From positions 10,612,501-10,676,500 of the forward strand of contig NC_051069.1 in assembly GCF_004664715.2 (NCBI RefSeq): 64,000 nt of DNA, given 5' to 3'. Source of the DNA: Peromyscus leucopus (taxonomy: Eukaryota; Chordata; Mammalia; Rodentia; Cricetidae). The position numbers and the translations under genes were made by a program. The notes beneath the pieces were generated by a model, which saw nothing but the letters and a program-made list of their open reading frames with translations, was not told the DNA's origin and searched no databases. This document shows positions 28,738 through 39,680 of this stretch, one piece after another; the stretch's first letter is position 1, and each line of letters starts with the position of its first letter.

Positions 28738-31280
28738 CTAAAGTTTTACCTTGATTCTGGGTGGATAAAGGTCTAAATGTGGGTGTGCAATCTGTGTGAG
28801 AGAGCATGCCTGAGAGCTGTGTGTTCAGGAGCTGTCAATCATCTTCCCAGATCCTGTCTGCTCTGAACTTGACTGATTAATCCAATGACAATAGTGATTC
28901 AGCAATTTTCAGACGCTGGGGCTCTTCAGCAGGGAGGTCCAAATGGATCCCAAGTCTTGCACGATCCCTTCTCAGTCCCAAGGTAACCCCACCACATTTG
29001 GGGGCTTCATCAATACCTCCCTTTCCCAGGGACCTCTCTCTGTGGGGGGGCAGGGGTTTGGTGGGGAAGGAGTCAGCCATGGCAGCCTCCAGGGGCATGA
29101 AATGCACCAAGACCAGGCGCTGATCCTCCCTGATGGCTTTCCTGATCCAGCTGTGGGAGGCAGAGCAGCAGGGCAGCCCCTCCAGCCCGCAGCCTGCAGC
29201 CTGCATTGCGAATTCCAAGGCTGATGCATGCTCTTTTCTCTCCCGATTGCCATGGAAATCCCCTGTCTGTTTATCAAATCTGAGCCACGCTGTGAAGCCT
29301 GTGCTCTTCTGGCTCTGCTCCTCTCCTCCAGAAGAGGAAAACAAGAAAATGCCTCAGGGGATATCTCAGCTCTTGAGGATGTGGAGCAGGTTGCGACTCA
29401 AAGGGGGAGACCCTGCAGCGGCTTCAGGGGTAGGAAGTGGAAAGGCTTCATAACAGCGCCTGTCCCCCTAACCCAGGTCTTCCCTGCTTCCTCCCACGAA
29501 CCCCTTTGACGTTGCCTGAAGCCCACATGTTCACCATTAGAAAGTCATTCATGCAGCCCTGAGCATTGGTCCAGGCAATGAGGACCACAGTCTATCATCC
29601 CCAGGCCCACAGGAGAGACATACACAGGCTCTTGTGTGGGCATCCTAATAGAACGCCAGTGCCGGCTCACGGAACTGACATCAGCACCAGAACAGTGCCT
29701 CATACAAGGGAGCAATCATCAAGGTCAAGAGCAGGGCAGGGCCAGCTGTCCCCGGATTATGGCCGCCAGCTTGGTTATGGCAAAGTGCCTGGTAGGGCTC
29801 TATGTAAGCACAAGGCTCCTGGCATGGGCAGAGGCCCATCAACCTGGATGGGCAGGGTCTAGCTCTCTTGAGGTGGCTGAGGCCAAGTCAGGAGCCTCTA
29901 AGCAAAGGGATGTAAGTGCCGTGATGGGGCGTAAGGTCAAGCTGAGGCGCTCCGACTTTCATCCGAATCTGTAAGAAGCCACCGAAAGCGCTTTAAAGCA
30001 AGGGCGTGTGCACTAAAATTCCCTGGGGGTGTGGCTGGGGTGGGGGTGTCCACATCTGTATTGAAGATTCCACAAACCGATGGACAGAGTAGAGGATTCT
30101 GATTGTGGAGCATTAGAATGCTGCAGATTGAGAGCCAAAATTATCTCAGGCTATCATCAGTGTCCTTAATAGTCATTTGCCACTGACCTCTATTTCTAGC
30201 TAGGGTCTTTGTGACCATTAAAAACTTTGGAACTATATTTGCTTAACAGACTGCTGCCTTCCACCAACCTAGAAACTAAGAATGTCATAAAACAGCATCT
30301 AGAACCAACGGCAGAGGTTTCTCCTCTTTGCTGTAACCCATCTGCTTGATGGCCCCATCAATATATTCCGTAAATGCTCTGATTTATGATTTTCTGTTGT
30401 TCTGTGACTATAAAAAAACATGTAACCTTTCCACACGGGAGCCTGTTAATCTGGACAATCTGAACTGTGTTCCCTGCCCGTGGTCACTCATTTGGCTCAG
30501 AACAGGCTATGTCTTACTCCTTTGGGAGCATGAGCTGAGCTTTGCATTGCTGAGTGTATCTGACCCCATCAGTCATGGCTGGAACCCGGATAGCTTTGGA
30601 TACTATCTGGCTTTGTGTGCTCTCCAGAAGGGAACGTGGGCTAGGCAGGCGGGAACATGCCTATTGTAATACCTTGAACTTATGCCTTCATTTGCTGGTG
30701 GTTGCTAAGCAAATGACTTACCCAGTCTTTGTAAGGGGGTTTAGTTTTATTTTCCTCTTTGTTTTTGAGCAACAAGGTCTTGCCATGTAGCCTGGGCCCC
30801 ACAAACACCGTTAAGAACAAGTTTACTTGTAAGCAACTGGACCCTCCATCGTAGCCTGAGCAATGCAGATAATAACTTAGTCTGCAAAGGATTGTCGAGT
30901 GGTGGCAGCAAGCCAGGGACTGTGCTAGAAGCTGTGGGTACTATAGTGAGGAGCGTGTCCCTCCCTGCTCTCATGACAAGAAGGTGACCTAGGCCAGGTG
31001 AAGCCTTGTCCTCTGTGTGGTGCCCCAGGAGGCTGCCTCCTGGTCATAGGGCAGCTACAGACACTGGGGATCCTGGATGAGACAGGAAGCAGGAGAAAGA
31101 GGTGGCAAAGCCTTATCTGTTCCTTCCTGTACCCTCAGATCCTCCATGATGTTCTATCTCTGGGAGACTGGACCTGTACTTGAGTTTCCATGGTTAGTTA
31201 ACTGGGTCACTGTTTATCACCTGGGGTCACCCAGCTTATGTCAGGGTTAGGTTTGCAAGGGAGAAGGGAGACCGACCCAC
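28738..31280. other. long unique stretch
   Basis: About 2.5 kb, the longest repeat-poor interval. A minus-strand frame is open for 155 codons at 28877-29344 but matches nothing I know. GATTGCCATGGAAAT at 29247-29261 is RFX X-box-like. 30360-30560 ('gtgactataaaaaaacatgt', 'ctcagaacaggctatgtctt') could be a worn LTR; I could not settle this. Confidence 0.5.
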
Positions 31281-32134
31281 GGTGGTTTCAGTGAGAATGC
31301 TCCCCCACAGACTGAATGTTTGATTGTTTGGTTCCTAGTTAGCACCGTTTGGGAAGAATTAGGAGGTGTGGGCTTGTTAGGGAAGATAAGGCCTTGTTGG
31401 AGGTGTGTCAATGGGGGTGGGCTTTGAGGTTTCAAAAACCTACATCAGGCCCACACCAGTCTCTCCCCCTCTCCCCTTCTACCTCTACCTCTCCCCCTTC
31501 AGCTTATAGAAAAGATGTAAGCTCTCAGCTACTGCTCCAGTGCCATGCATGTCTGCCTGCCACCATGCTCCCCACTGTGGACGTCATGGACTCACCCTCT
31601 GAAACTGTAAGCAAGTCCCCAATTAAATGCTTCCTTTTATAAGTTACCGTTGCTTTTGCTTTCACTATTTTTTGGGGGGCCTGCCATCCAGCTCCCAAAT
31701 AAATCACTCACGGAGGCCTAGTTTTAATTATGAATGTCCGGCCTTAGTTTGGCTTGTTTCTAGCCGGTTTTCCTTAACTTAACTTATCCTGTCTACCTTT
31801 TTCCTCTGGGCTTTTCCCGATCTCTTACTTTTGTAAATCTTACTCTTACTCCACGTCCTCCTTCTCTGCCTACTACTTCCTCTCACTCCTCCATTTCTTT
31901 CTCCTTCTATATAAACTCTCCCTGCCAGCCTCACCTATCCTTTCTCCTGCTTTGCTATTGGCCATTTAGTTCTTTATTAGACCATCAGGTGTTTCAGACA
32001 GGCACAGTAACACAGCTTCACAGAGTTAAACAAATGCAACATAAACAAAAGTAACACAGCTTAAAATAATATTCTACTACAAGTTACCTTGGTCATGGTG
32101 TTTCCTCACAGCAATAGAGCAGTAACAAAGACAG
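31281..32134 (+). mobile_element. MT-type MaLR LTR, split by an LTR
   Basis: 'ggtggtttcagtgagaatgc', 'ggtggcctttg'-type centre (31396-31430), 'gaaactgtaagcaagtcccc', then after the insertion 'ttggtcatggtgtttcctca' and the end 'agtaacaaagaca'. Confidence 0.85.
31648..32081 (-). mobile_element. solitary ERV LTR with 6-bp target duplication
   Basis: About 434 bp. The reverse complement starts TGTAGTAGAATATTA and holds AATAAAG in 'ggtctaataaagaactaaat'. agttac is duplicated at 31642-31647 and 32082-32087; the shared word extends to aagttacc. Related in layout to 14891-15264 and 50599-51249. Confidence 0.85.
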
Positions 32135-32454
32135 AGGCCATGCAGGTTGAGGGTGGGCTTCTGCCTCTGTTGTTATGGGTTAAGACAGACCCCAGCCAAC
32201 AGCAACGGGTGACTCCTAGTAGGACTGTCCAACCAGCAGTAGCCTGTTTTCAAGACGGCAGTAGATGAAACTCAAAATCAGGCAGAACCACTGGGTCAGC
32301 TTTGCCTGTCTATGGAGGTCTCTTCAAAGCACTGGGTCGGTAGGACATGTGAAGGGAGAAGTAATGACCTGGCCTCAGGAGACGGTCAGACTGGCCAGAG
32401 ACAACACACACTGGAAACAACCTGTGTCCATGAGAAAGTGAAAAAGGATATAGA
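32135..32454. other. unique sequence
   Basis: No repeat or gene signal. Confidence 0.45.
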
Positions 32455-32660
32455 AGACCCAGGCATGATGGTGTTGTACACACACAGTCCTGGCATTCAG
32501 GAGGCCAAGGCAGGAGAATCATCAAGTTCAAGGCCAGCCTGGGAAACTTTGTGAGAGCCTGTCTCCAAATAAAGAGTGAAAAGAGGGGTAAGGATAGAGC
32601 TCAGTAATGAATCACTTGCTTAGTGTGCACAATGCCCTGGGTTCCATCACCAGTGTGGGA
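32455..32660 (+). repeat. B1-ID composite (B4-related) SINE
   Basis: B1-like 'ggcatgatggtgttgtacac' to 'gagagcctgtctccaaataa', then ID-like 'aaggatagagctcagtaatg' to 'tgggttccatcaccag'. B1 precedes ID, the opposite of B4, so two adjacent SINEs is the simpler reading. Confidence 0.75.
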
Positions 32661-33427
32661 GACAAGGAGACCAGTGTTTGCTGAGACTACAGGTGTGTCG
32701 AGCTGGAAACACAGACTACGGCCTTACCTAAGATCTTCAGAGAGGTGCTGTCAGGAGCCTTTCTCTGCCCCATGCTGAGGCACCTGGCTCTTGCCTTTTG
32801 TATTTCCACGGACCCTGCTCCCACTCAGGAATGTCTGAATCGTTTCCTTTTGCAGTCACGGCTCTTAGATCTTAGGCCTTGCTCAGAGTCCTGGGTTGAG
32901 GCATCCATGGTTACCCAGATCCTTCCAGGCCAGAGAGTTTCAAAGCTCCACCACGTACCAGGAGGAGGGAGGAGGAAACTTTTAAGCCATTCCTGCCATA
33001 GCTACAGCCTTACAGTTCTCCAGGACTGAGCCATTAACCACCCAATTACCAGCCCGTTGGCTCTGATTTTGGCTCTGATTTTGAGCCTGTGTCTTCTCCT
33101 CATCAGTCCTGGAGGGCCCAGATGGGGCTCCTCAATCCCAAGCTGTCCAAGGGGAGGCGTGAAAGGGCTCTCTGCTAACAGGTCCTGCATCTTTCCCAGC
33201 TGGAGCCCCACCCAGCCCTGCCACCAGTGAGGGCTAAGAGGGACACACGCTCCCAAGAGACTCTGCTTTCAGAGTCCCTTAGCACGTGGTCACATTGGGA
33301 TTGTGTAGCATCTAGCAAATTATATTTTTACCAGATGGGCTAATGAAAGAAAGGATCATGAAATAACCAGCTTTTCTGAGGTTACACGACAGGTCTAGAA
33401 CCCGATTTGCCGCATTTAAAAAAAAAT

Positions 33428-33429
<2 letters not shown>
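32661..33429. other. unique sequence
   Basis: 'ggctctgattttggctctga' at 33059-33083 is a small direct repeat. No gene signal. Confidence 0.45.

Positions 33430-33465
<36 letters not shown>
33430..33465. repeat. (AC)n microsatellite
   Basis: About 17 AC units after an A-run. Confidence 0.97.
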
Positions 33466-33466
<1 letters not shown>

Positions 33467-33489
33467 ATCTCAATAAGTAATGTATGTTT

Positions 33490-33640
33490 TTAAATGGTTT
33501 TATTTTTAATTATGTATATATGTGTGTCTGAAGAGGTCCCCTGGATCTGGAGTTACAGAAAGTAACTGATAAGGTGCCTGATACGAAGGCTGAAAACTGA
33601 ACTCAGGTCCCCAGGAAGAGCACCAAGTGCATTCAACCTC
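33490..33640 (-). repeat. B3A SINE, partial
   Basis: 'ggttttatttttaattatgt', 'cccctggatctggagttaca', 'aactcaggtccccaggaaga'. The head is lost against the next SINE. Confidence 0.75.
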
Positions 33641-33826
33641 TCAAGCTCAGGCTGGCTTTGAACTCTGAATGTAGCCAAGGGTGACCTGAACTTCTCTTCC
33701 TCCTGCCTTCACCTCTCAAGGCTCGCAAGTGTGTGCCACTGTCCTCAGTTTGTGCCACACTGATGGTCAAACCCAGGGCTTCATGCATGCTAGGCAAACG
33801 CTCTGCCACCGGACTCCACAGCCAGC
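33641..33826 (-). repeat. B4 SINE
   Basis: 'aagctcaggctggctttgaa', 'tcgcaagtgtgtgccactgt', ID-like 'catgcatgctaggcaaacgc' and 'ggactccacagcc'. Confidence 0.85.
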
Positions 33827-34042
33827 CTGAGCACCATTGTCTTGGCATCCAGCCAATAGCAAATTTGGGAGAGTTTCAGCTTCCTCTTTATCTGCTCAGT
33901 TTCCTGCCAGGCTCCTACCCATGCTCCTTCCTACCATCTATTCTCTGACATGGCGCCTGCACTGTCCTTCAAAATCCAGCCCTAGGGAGTGTGCCCTGCT
34001 TCCCTCCCAAACTCATGCTCATCGGACTTCTGTGCTCCTATG

Positions 34043-34043
<1 letters not shown>
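33827..34043. other. unique sequence
   Basis: Short stretch between B4 and the TG run, nothing recognised. Confidence 0.4.

Positions 34044-34090
<47 letters not shown>
34044..34090. repeat. (TG)n microsatellite
   Basis: About 23 uninterrupted TG units. Confidence 0.97.
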
Positions 34091-34093
<3 letters not shown>

Positions 34094-34923
34094 AACTAGT
34101 CAGTGTCTAGAATCTTTGTACTGGCCTGTGCACACTCTTCTTGCCAAATTCCTGGGGGCAGCTTCTCTGTGTCTATCCACTGAGAGTCTGTGGTTTGGTC
34201 CATAGTGATTAGAAGAACCAAAGTGATTAGACCCACAGTGATATGTACCCTCGTGATTTGTACCCTGATGACAGCTTTTGTGTGAACACCGTTTTACTGA
34301 TCCAATGTTGTGACATGCCCCTCAAAAGGGGAATGACTAAACACAGGCTCATCATGTCTTGCATATATGATCGTTTGGATCTGAGGGCAAGTTCTTTTCA
34401 TGTGAGTTCAGATAGGACCTAGGTCATGTGAAGCAGGACTGCACCGAGTGTCCAGGATGGACCACTGGCATGACAGGTTTCTTGGAGAGGGTTTGGCAGC
34501 TGGCTTAGCTTGGGACTCTAGGATGGCTGGTCCACCTTCTCCTCTTCATACATTCTCCAGATCTCTGGTTTTCATGAGGCTCTTTCTGTATGGTATCCAG
34601 GCCAGAGACGTTCTCAGCTCCCCAACGTGTACAGAGAAATTTCCAGAGCATCGTGGGGCAGGCTCAGAACTGGTCCACAGTCATTTCTATCAGTTCTTAC
34701 TAGCAAAATCAAGTCACAAGACTGCTCAGATTTGGTGTCGGGGAGAGCAGATAAGGCACTGACTGGGCGGGGCTGGGGGGTGGTCAGGAGAGAACATGGA
34801 ACCCTTACTTTCCCTTGACAATTGCTGAGTCACATTCTGTGGAGGCTGCAGGCTTGCTTTCTAGAACGCCAAGATTTCTACAAAAGCCAAGCTGTCTCTT
34901 AGACTATTTTTATCAAGAGTAAG

Positions 34924-34924
<1 letters not shown>
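34091..34924. other. unique sequence
   Basis: About 830 bases without recognised repeats. 34200-34262 contains several 'agtgat' and 'gtaccctcgtgatttgtacc' near-repeats. Confidence 0.5.

Positions 34925-34954
<30 letters not shown>
34925..34954. repeat. (AC)n microsatellite
   Basis: About 15 AC units. Confidence 0.97.
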
Positions 34955-34955
<1 letters not shown>

Positions 34956-34989
34956 ATTGGAATGCTGCCACCCCTGCCTGTAAGACTTT

Positions 34990-35222
34990 TTAAATTGAAG
35001 ACTGAGGAAATGGCTCATAGGGAAGGATGTGCTTGCTGTTGTAAGGATGAAAACCCAAGTTCAGAACGCCACCATCCACAGAAAACTCTGGAGGTAGAAA
35101 TGTGCACCTAGAACTCCAGCGTGGGGGGCAGTGACAGGCAAATCCTGGAGGCTCCCTGGCCATCCAGTCCTGCTGAATTATGAACTTCAGGTTCAGTGAG
35201 AAGCCCTATCTCAAAAAATAAG
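34990..35222 (+). repeat. composite SINE
   Basis: 'gactgaggaaatggctcata', 'cttcaggttcagtgagaagc' and 'cctatctcaaaaaataaggt', stopping at the LTR. Its usual 3' part is absent beyond the LTR. Confidence 0.7.
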
Positions 35223-35228
35223 GTGGAG

Positions 35229-35734
35229 TGTAACATGAATCTTAAAGAGTCTTATTAATAAAATCAAACCCGGGGCAGTTATTGGGGTGAAATGCTGGAT
35301 GGTCAGAGAGACAGAATAAGCCACAGCTACCTCACCTCCCTGGATCCTCAGCTGGTCTTGTTTCCTCTGACTGGAAGCCTCTGAGTCCTCATCCAGAATG
35401 AATCTCAGCTGAACTGCTGCTAGAAGCCTAAAAGCTTAACCAGCCAAATGCTTAACCAGCCAAATGGTGCTAGTTTCTGGTCCTCACGCCTTATATACCT
35501 TTCTGCTTTCTACCACCACTCCCTGGGATTAAAGACTTGCTTTCTGGGATTAAAGGCATGTGTCACCATGCCTGTCTGTATCCTTGAGCACATGGATTTC
35601 TGCCTCTGGAATTCTAGGATTAAAGGCATGTGCTACCACTGCCTATCCTTTATGTTTAATATTGTGGCTGCTCTGTCTCTGACCCCAGATAAGTTTATTA
35701 GCATGCATAATATTTGGGGAAACATAATACCACA
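35229..35734. mobile_element. solitary ERV LTR with perfect 6-bp target duplication
   Basis: 506 bp starting TGTAACATGA and ending AATACCACA. gtggag is duplicated at 35223-35228 and 35735-35740. A TATA-like 'ccttatatacc' lies near 35490, and 'gggattaaaggcatgtg' occurs twice inside (35549 and 35619). Orientation is unclear because no polyadenylation signal sits downstream of the TATA on either strand. Confidence 0.9.
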
Positions 35735-35740
35735 GTGGAG

Positions 35741-35860
35741 GGACCAATAAGATGGCTCAGCAGGAAAGGGTACCTGTAGCCAAGGCTGACAACTTTAGCT
35801 CAGTTCTCAGAACCCACACAATGAAAGAAGAGAACTGACTCCCATAAGTTGTCCTCCAAC

Positions 35861-35914
<54 letters not shown>

Positions 35915-35935
35915 CTTTTCAAGAGAAGGAAGGTA
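35741..35935 (+). repeat. B3 SINE with long (AC)n tail
   Basis: 'caataagatggctcagcagg', 'gagaactgactcccataagt', 'tgtcctccaacttacac', then about 25 AC units (35863-35913). Confidence 0.9.
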
Positions 35936-36015
35936 GTTTATGTGTTGCGATGCAGAGCATACACATCACTGTTTTCAGTTGCTCACTTATAAAGGTGTCT
36001 AGCTTAAAGGTACTG

Positions 36016-36354
36016 CCTTAGTTAGGGTTTCTACTGCTGTGAAGAGACATCATGACCACAGCAACTCTTACAAAGGAGACCTTTCTTTCGGGTGGCTCGC
36101 TTACAGTTCAGAGATTGAGCCCATTATCATCATGACAAGGAGCATGGCAGTGGTGGAGGCAGACGTGGTGCTGGAGCTGAGAGTCCTTACATCTTGCAGG
36201 TAACAGGAAGTTGACTGACAGTCACACTAAGAGAAGCTTGAAAAAAAAAAAGAGACCTCAAAGCCCTCTCCCACAGTGACACACTTCTTCCAACAAAGCC
36301 ACACCTCCTAATAGTGCCACTCCCCTTGAGGGCCATTTTCTTTCATACTGCCAC
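36016..36354 (-). mobile_element. MT-type MaLR LTR
   Basis: The reverse complement starts TGTGGCAGTATGAAAGAAAA and contains 'ggaggtgtggctttgttgga'. Plus-strand left end 'tgccttagttagggtttcta'. An A-run at 36240-36251 interrupts the middle. Confidence 0.85.
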
Positions 36355-36359
36355 AGGAA

Positions 36360-36450
36360 TCATCTCTCTTGATCTCAATTTCTACTTCATTTGCAGGTGA
36401 AGAGACTCCAGTGTTAAGTAATCGGCCCAAAGCGGCTGAGTTCATTTAAC
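36360..36450 (-). repeat. probable MIR SINE
   Basis: 'gtgaagagactccagtgtta' and 'agtaatcggcccaaagcggc' follow the reverse-complement MIR 3' pattern. Confidence 0.5.
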
Positions 36451-36502
36451 CCATAAAGATGATTAAAAATGACTGGAGGTGTTGTCTACAGAAACCGAGA
36501 TC

Positions 36503-36741
36503 CTGGGCTGAGGATGTAGGTAAGCCGGCGGAAGGCTTGCTTAGCAGGCACAAAGTCCTGGGGTCCATCACAGCACTGCATAAACTGACCCAGTGTGGGG
36601 GCATGTGTCTGTAATCCTGACACCTCAAGACTTGGAGGCAAGAGGATCAGAAGTTGGATCATCCCCAACCACACAGGCAGTTCAAGGCCAGCCCGGACTA
36701 CAGGAGAACCGGCTTCAAAAATGAACAACAACAACAACAAC
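36503..36741 (+). repeat. B4 SINE
   Basis: ID-like head 'gaaggcttgcttagcaggca', 'cctggggtccatcacagcac', B1-like 'cagttcaaggccagcccgga', tail (AAC)n. Confidence 0.85.
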
Positions 36742-37205
36742 CAATTGTGATACTCAAAGGTGGAATTCCTGGCAAGATATCTTAGCCATGACCCCGATTC
36801 CACCATAGTAGAAAAATGGAAAAGGAAGTGCAGGACATGATACACAGTAGCTGTGCACTGAGTGTGAACCTCCACACTTCCCACAGCTTGCTAACCTTGG
36901 CTTAAAGAATGCAGCCGTGACTGTTTGGCGGGCATGACTGATTCACTTTCCCAGTGGCCCTGAGGCCTGGAGGGCTGCTTGGGAGCGCTTGTTCCCTCCA
37001 CCACATGCCCCTCCTTGCTGATATCTCACACAACAGTCGTCTGGTTTTGCGCAATCTGTTCCTGGAAAGCAGAGGGAAGGAACAGATTGACGCATCGCCT
37101 GTGTGTGGCCAAGCGATTTATTTTTAATGTGACTAAACAAGACACACACCTGCCTGTGGAAACGCAGTCACATTGACGCATCGGGGACTCAGATGGCCAT
37201 TCAGG
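36742..37205. other. unique sequence, candidate conserved non-coding stretch
   Basis: 37070-37180 has 'cagattgacgcatcgcctgt' and 'cacattgacgcatcggggac', two copies of ATTGACGCATCG about 85 bases apart, around an AT-rich centre. Confidence 0.5.
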
Positions 37206-37357
37206 CGAGGAAAAGACAGAGGAGGCAGAAAGGAATAGGGCTAAAGAGAGGAGAGGGATGGGGAGAGCAGAAGAAGAAAGAAGGAGATAGAGGAGGGGAG
37301 GGGAGGGGAGAGGAGGAGGGGAGAAGAGGAGAGGGAGAGGAGGAGAGAGAAGGAACA
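37206..37357. repeat. purine-rich tract
   Basis: About 150 bases of G/A-rich sequence with few pyrimidines, densest (GAGGGG, GGAGA words) from 37287 to 37354. Confidence 0.9.
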
Positions 37358-37606
37358 GCCTAGGCTAGCTCCTAACAGTTGAGGGTTTGGTAGCTTCTAT
37401 CAAGAAGATGGACAAGTGGTCCATGTACCCTTCACTTAGTCTTCCTGGTACCTAACATCTCATACTGAGACCGCCACTCCTGTGACCTCCCCCTGTGCAG
37501 CATGCCCCACCTTCACGGTGCCAAAGCAGTGGGATGCAGATCACCAGACATCCTCAGGCATTTTCACCTCAGCAAGAGAGGACCTGGGAAATATTTTATG
37601 AAATTG

Positions 37607-37748
37607 TCTTTCTTTTTTCTTTCCTTCTTTGTTTCTTTGTTTCTTCCTCCCTCCCTCCCTCCCTCCCTCCCTCCTCCTCCCTCCTCCTCCCTCCCTCCCT
37701 CCTCCCTCTCTCCTTCCCTCCTCTCCCTCTCCCCCCCCCCCTCTTCAC
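37607..37748. repeat. pyrimidine tract
   Basis: CT-only apart from four G between 37607 and 37748, built from CTTT, CCCT and CCTCCT units. It is complementary in kind to the purine tract 250 bases before it. Confidence 0.95.
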
Positions 37749-37807
37749 AGCATGGATGCATAGAAACAAAGCTTGTGAGAGCCTCTAGAAGGGAGAAAGG
37801 ACATAGA

Positions 37808-38073
37808 GGGGCTGTGGACATAGTTTATTTCCTAAAGGGCTTGCTTTGCAAGTACGAGGACGTGGGTTTAGTTCCCAGCCAGCAGGTGACAAGGCCAGCC
37901 ATGGTACCACATGCCTGTGACACCAGCAGTGGGAGGCGGAGACAGGCAGATTCCGGGGCCTGCTGGCCAGCCAGCCTAGCCTACTTGGAGAGAATCTGCC
38001 TCAAACAAACAATACCCAAGTGGATGACTCTTGAGAATAATATCTCACACACAAACAACACACACACACACAC
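37808..38073 (+). repeat. composite SINE and (AC)n
   Basis: 'gggcttgctttgcaagtacg', 'gtgggtttagttcccagcca', 'cacatgcctgtgacaccagc', 'ctggccagccagcctagcct', then a short AC run (38047-38073). Confidence 0.75.
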
Positions 38074-38529
38074 TCAGAGGTCACAAGAGGGCAGAAAGAA
38101 GAAATGTAGATTTTTCTTTTCACCACTCTTCACAATTTTCCTATTTTGACAGCTGCTTTTACTGAGTACCACCAGCATCTAGGTGTGTGGCACAGGCTGT
38201 AGGGGAATCACTGTCGACCCAGAGGCCTGGAGCCACATTGGGAGCCTTCATTCTCCAGCTGTGTGTACGTGTGTACTCTCAGATCCACGGCCCTCAGAAC
38301 CATGTTTGGCACTCAGTGAACACCAGTTGACAGAGTGAGATAGCCGGGAGGGGACATGAGTGTAGATTGTCTCACTCGAAGCTGTTTGTTGTAACCTGCT
38401 CCTAAATATCCCACTACTTCTCTCCAGTGCTCTCCAGAGCAGTCTAGGAAGCTTGTGAACCTCTGGCTTTGGGAAGCTAAGTATCCTCCAGCCCAGCTTT
38501 CTCCTTTACTTCCTGGGCCAGAACCATAG
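38074..38529. other. unique sequence
   Basis: No repeat or gene signal. It ends 'ctgggccagaaccatag', the left edge of the array. Confidence 0.5.
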
Positions 38530-39664
38530 TTAGCATCACCATGAGCCAGCATCACCATGAGCCAGCATCACCATGAGTTAGCATCACCATGAGTTAGCAT
38601 CACCATGAGTTAGCATCACCATGAGTTAACATCACCATGAGTTAGCATCACCATGAGCCAGCATCACCATGAGTTAGCATCACCATGAGTTAGCATCACC
38701 ATGAGCCAGCATCACCATGAGTTAACATCACCATGAGTTAGCATCACTATGACCAGCATCACCATGAGTTAGCATCACCATGAGTTAACATCACCATGAG
38801 TTAGCATCACCATGAGCCAGCATCACCATGAGTTAGCATCACCATGAGCTAACATCACCATGAGCCAGCATCACCATGAGTTAGTATCACCATGAGTTAG
38901 CATCACCATGAGCCAGCATCACCATGAGTTAGCATCACTATGAGTTAGCATCACTATGAGCCAGCATCACCATGAGTTAGCATCACCATGAGTTAACATC
39001 ACCATGAGTTAGCATCACCATGAGCTAACATCACCATGAGCCAGCATCACCATGAGTTAGTATCACCATGAGTTAACATCACCATGAGTTAGCATCACCA
39101 TGAGTTAGCATCACCATGAGCCAGCATCACCATGAGTTAGCATCACCATGAGTTAGCATCACTATGAGCCAGCATCACCATGAGTTAGCATCACCATGAG
39201 TTAACATCACCATGAGTTAGCATCACCATGAGCTAACATCACCATGAGCCAGCATCACCATGAGTTAGTATCACCATGAGTTAGCATCACTATGAGCCAG
39301 CACCACCATGAGTTAGCATCACCATGAGCCAGCATCACCATGAGTTAGCATCACCATGAGCCAGCATCACCATGAGCCAGCATCACCATGAGTTAGCATC
39401 ACCATGAGTTAGCATCACTATGAGCCAGCATCACCATGAGTTAGCATCACCATGAGCCAGCATCACCATGAGTTAACATCACCATGAGTGAGCATCACCA
39501 TGAGCCAGTATCACCATGAGTTAGCATCACTATGAGTTAGCATCACTATGAGCCAGCATCACCATGAGTTAGCATCACCATGAGTTAACATCACCATGAG
39601 TTAGCATCACCATGAGCTAACATCACCATGAGTTAGCATCACCATGAGCCAGTATCACCGTGAG
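38530..39664. repeat. 16-bp minisatellite, about 71 copies, with higher-order repeats
   Basis: 1135 bases of 16-bp units, main form TTAGCATCACCATGAG. The first four bases vary in a few classes (TTAG, CCAG, TTAA, CTAA). Two side variants recur: CACTATG for CACCATG and TATCACC for CATCACC. One unit near 38752 is 15 bp. An identical 7-unit, 112-bp block occurs at 38961-39072 and 39169-39280, a 208-bp spacing. No frame stays open. Confidence 0.99.
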
Positions 39665-39680
39665 TTAGGAGCCTCATGAG

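Noticed and set aside
28877..29344. 155-codon minus-strand open frame
   Set aside because: No family resemblance and opposite strand to the exon candidate; open overlapping frames on the plus strand suggest simple lack of stops.
29337..29432. possible exon after 'ctcctctcctccag'
   Set aside because: Good acceptor tract but the only nearby donor (ggggtaggaa) is poor and the peptides are unconvincing.
37502..38149. 215-codon plus-strand open frame
   Set aside because: It is carried through by the pyrimidine tract (Pro/Ser/Leu runs) and a composite SINE.
38530..39664. CRISPR-like array
   Set aside because: Units are directly adjacent 16-mers with no spacers, in a rodent genome.
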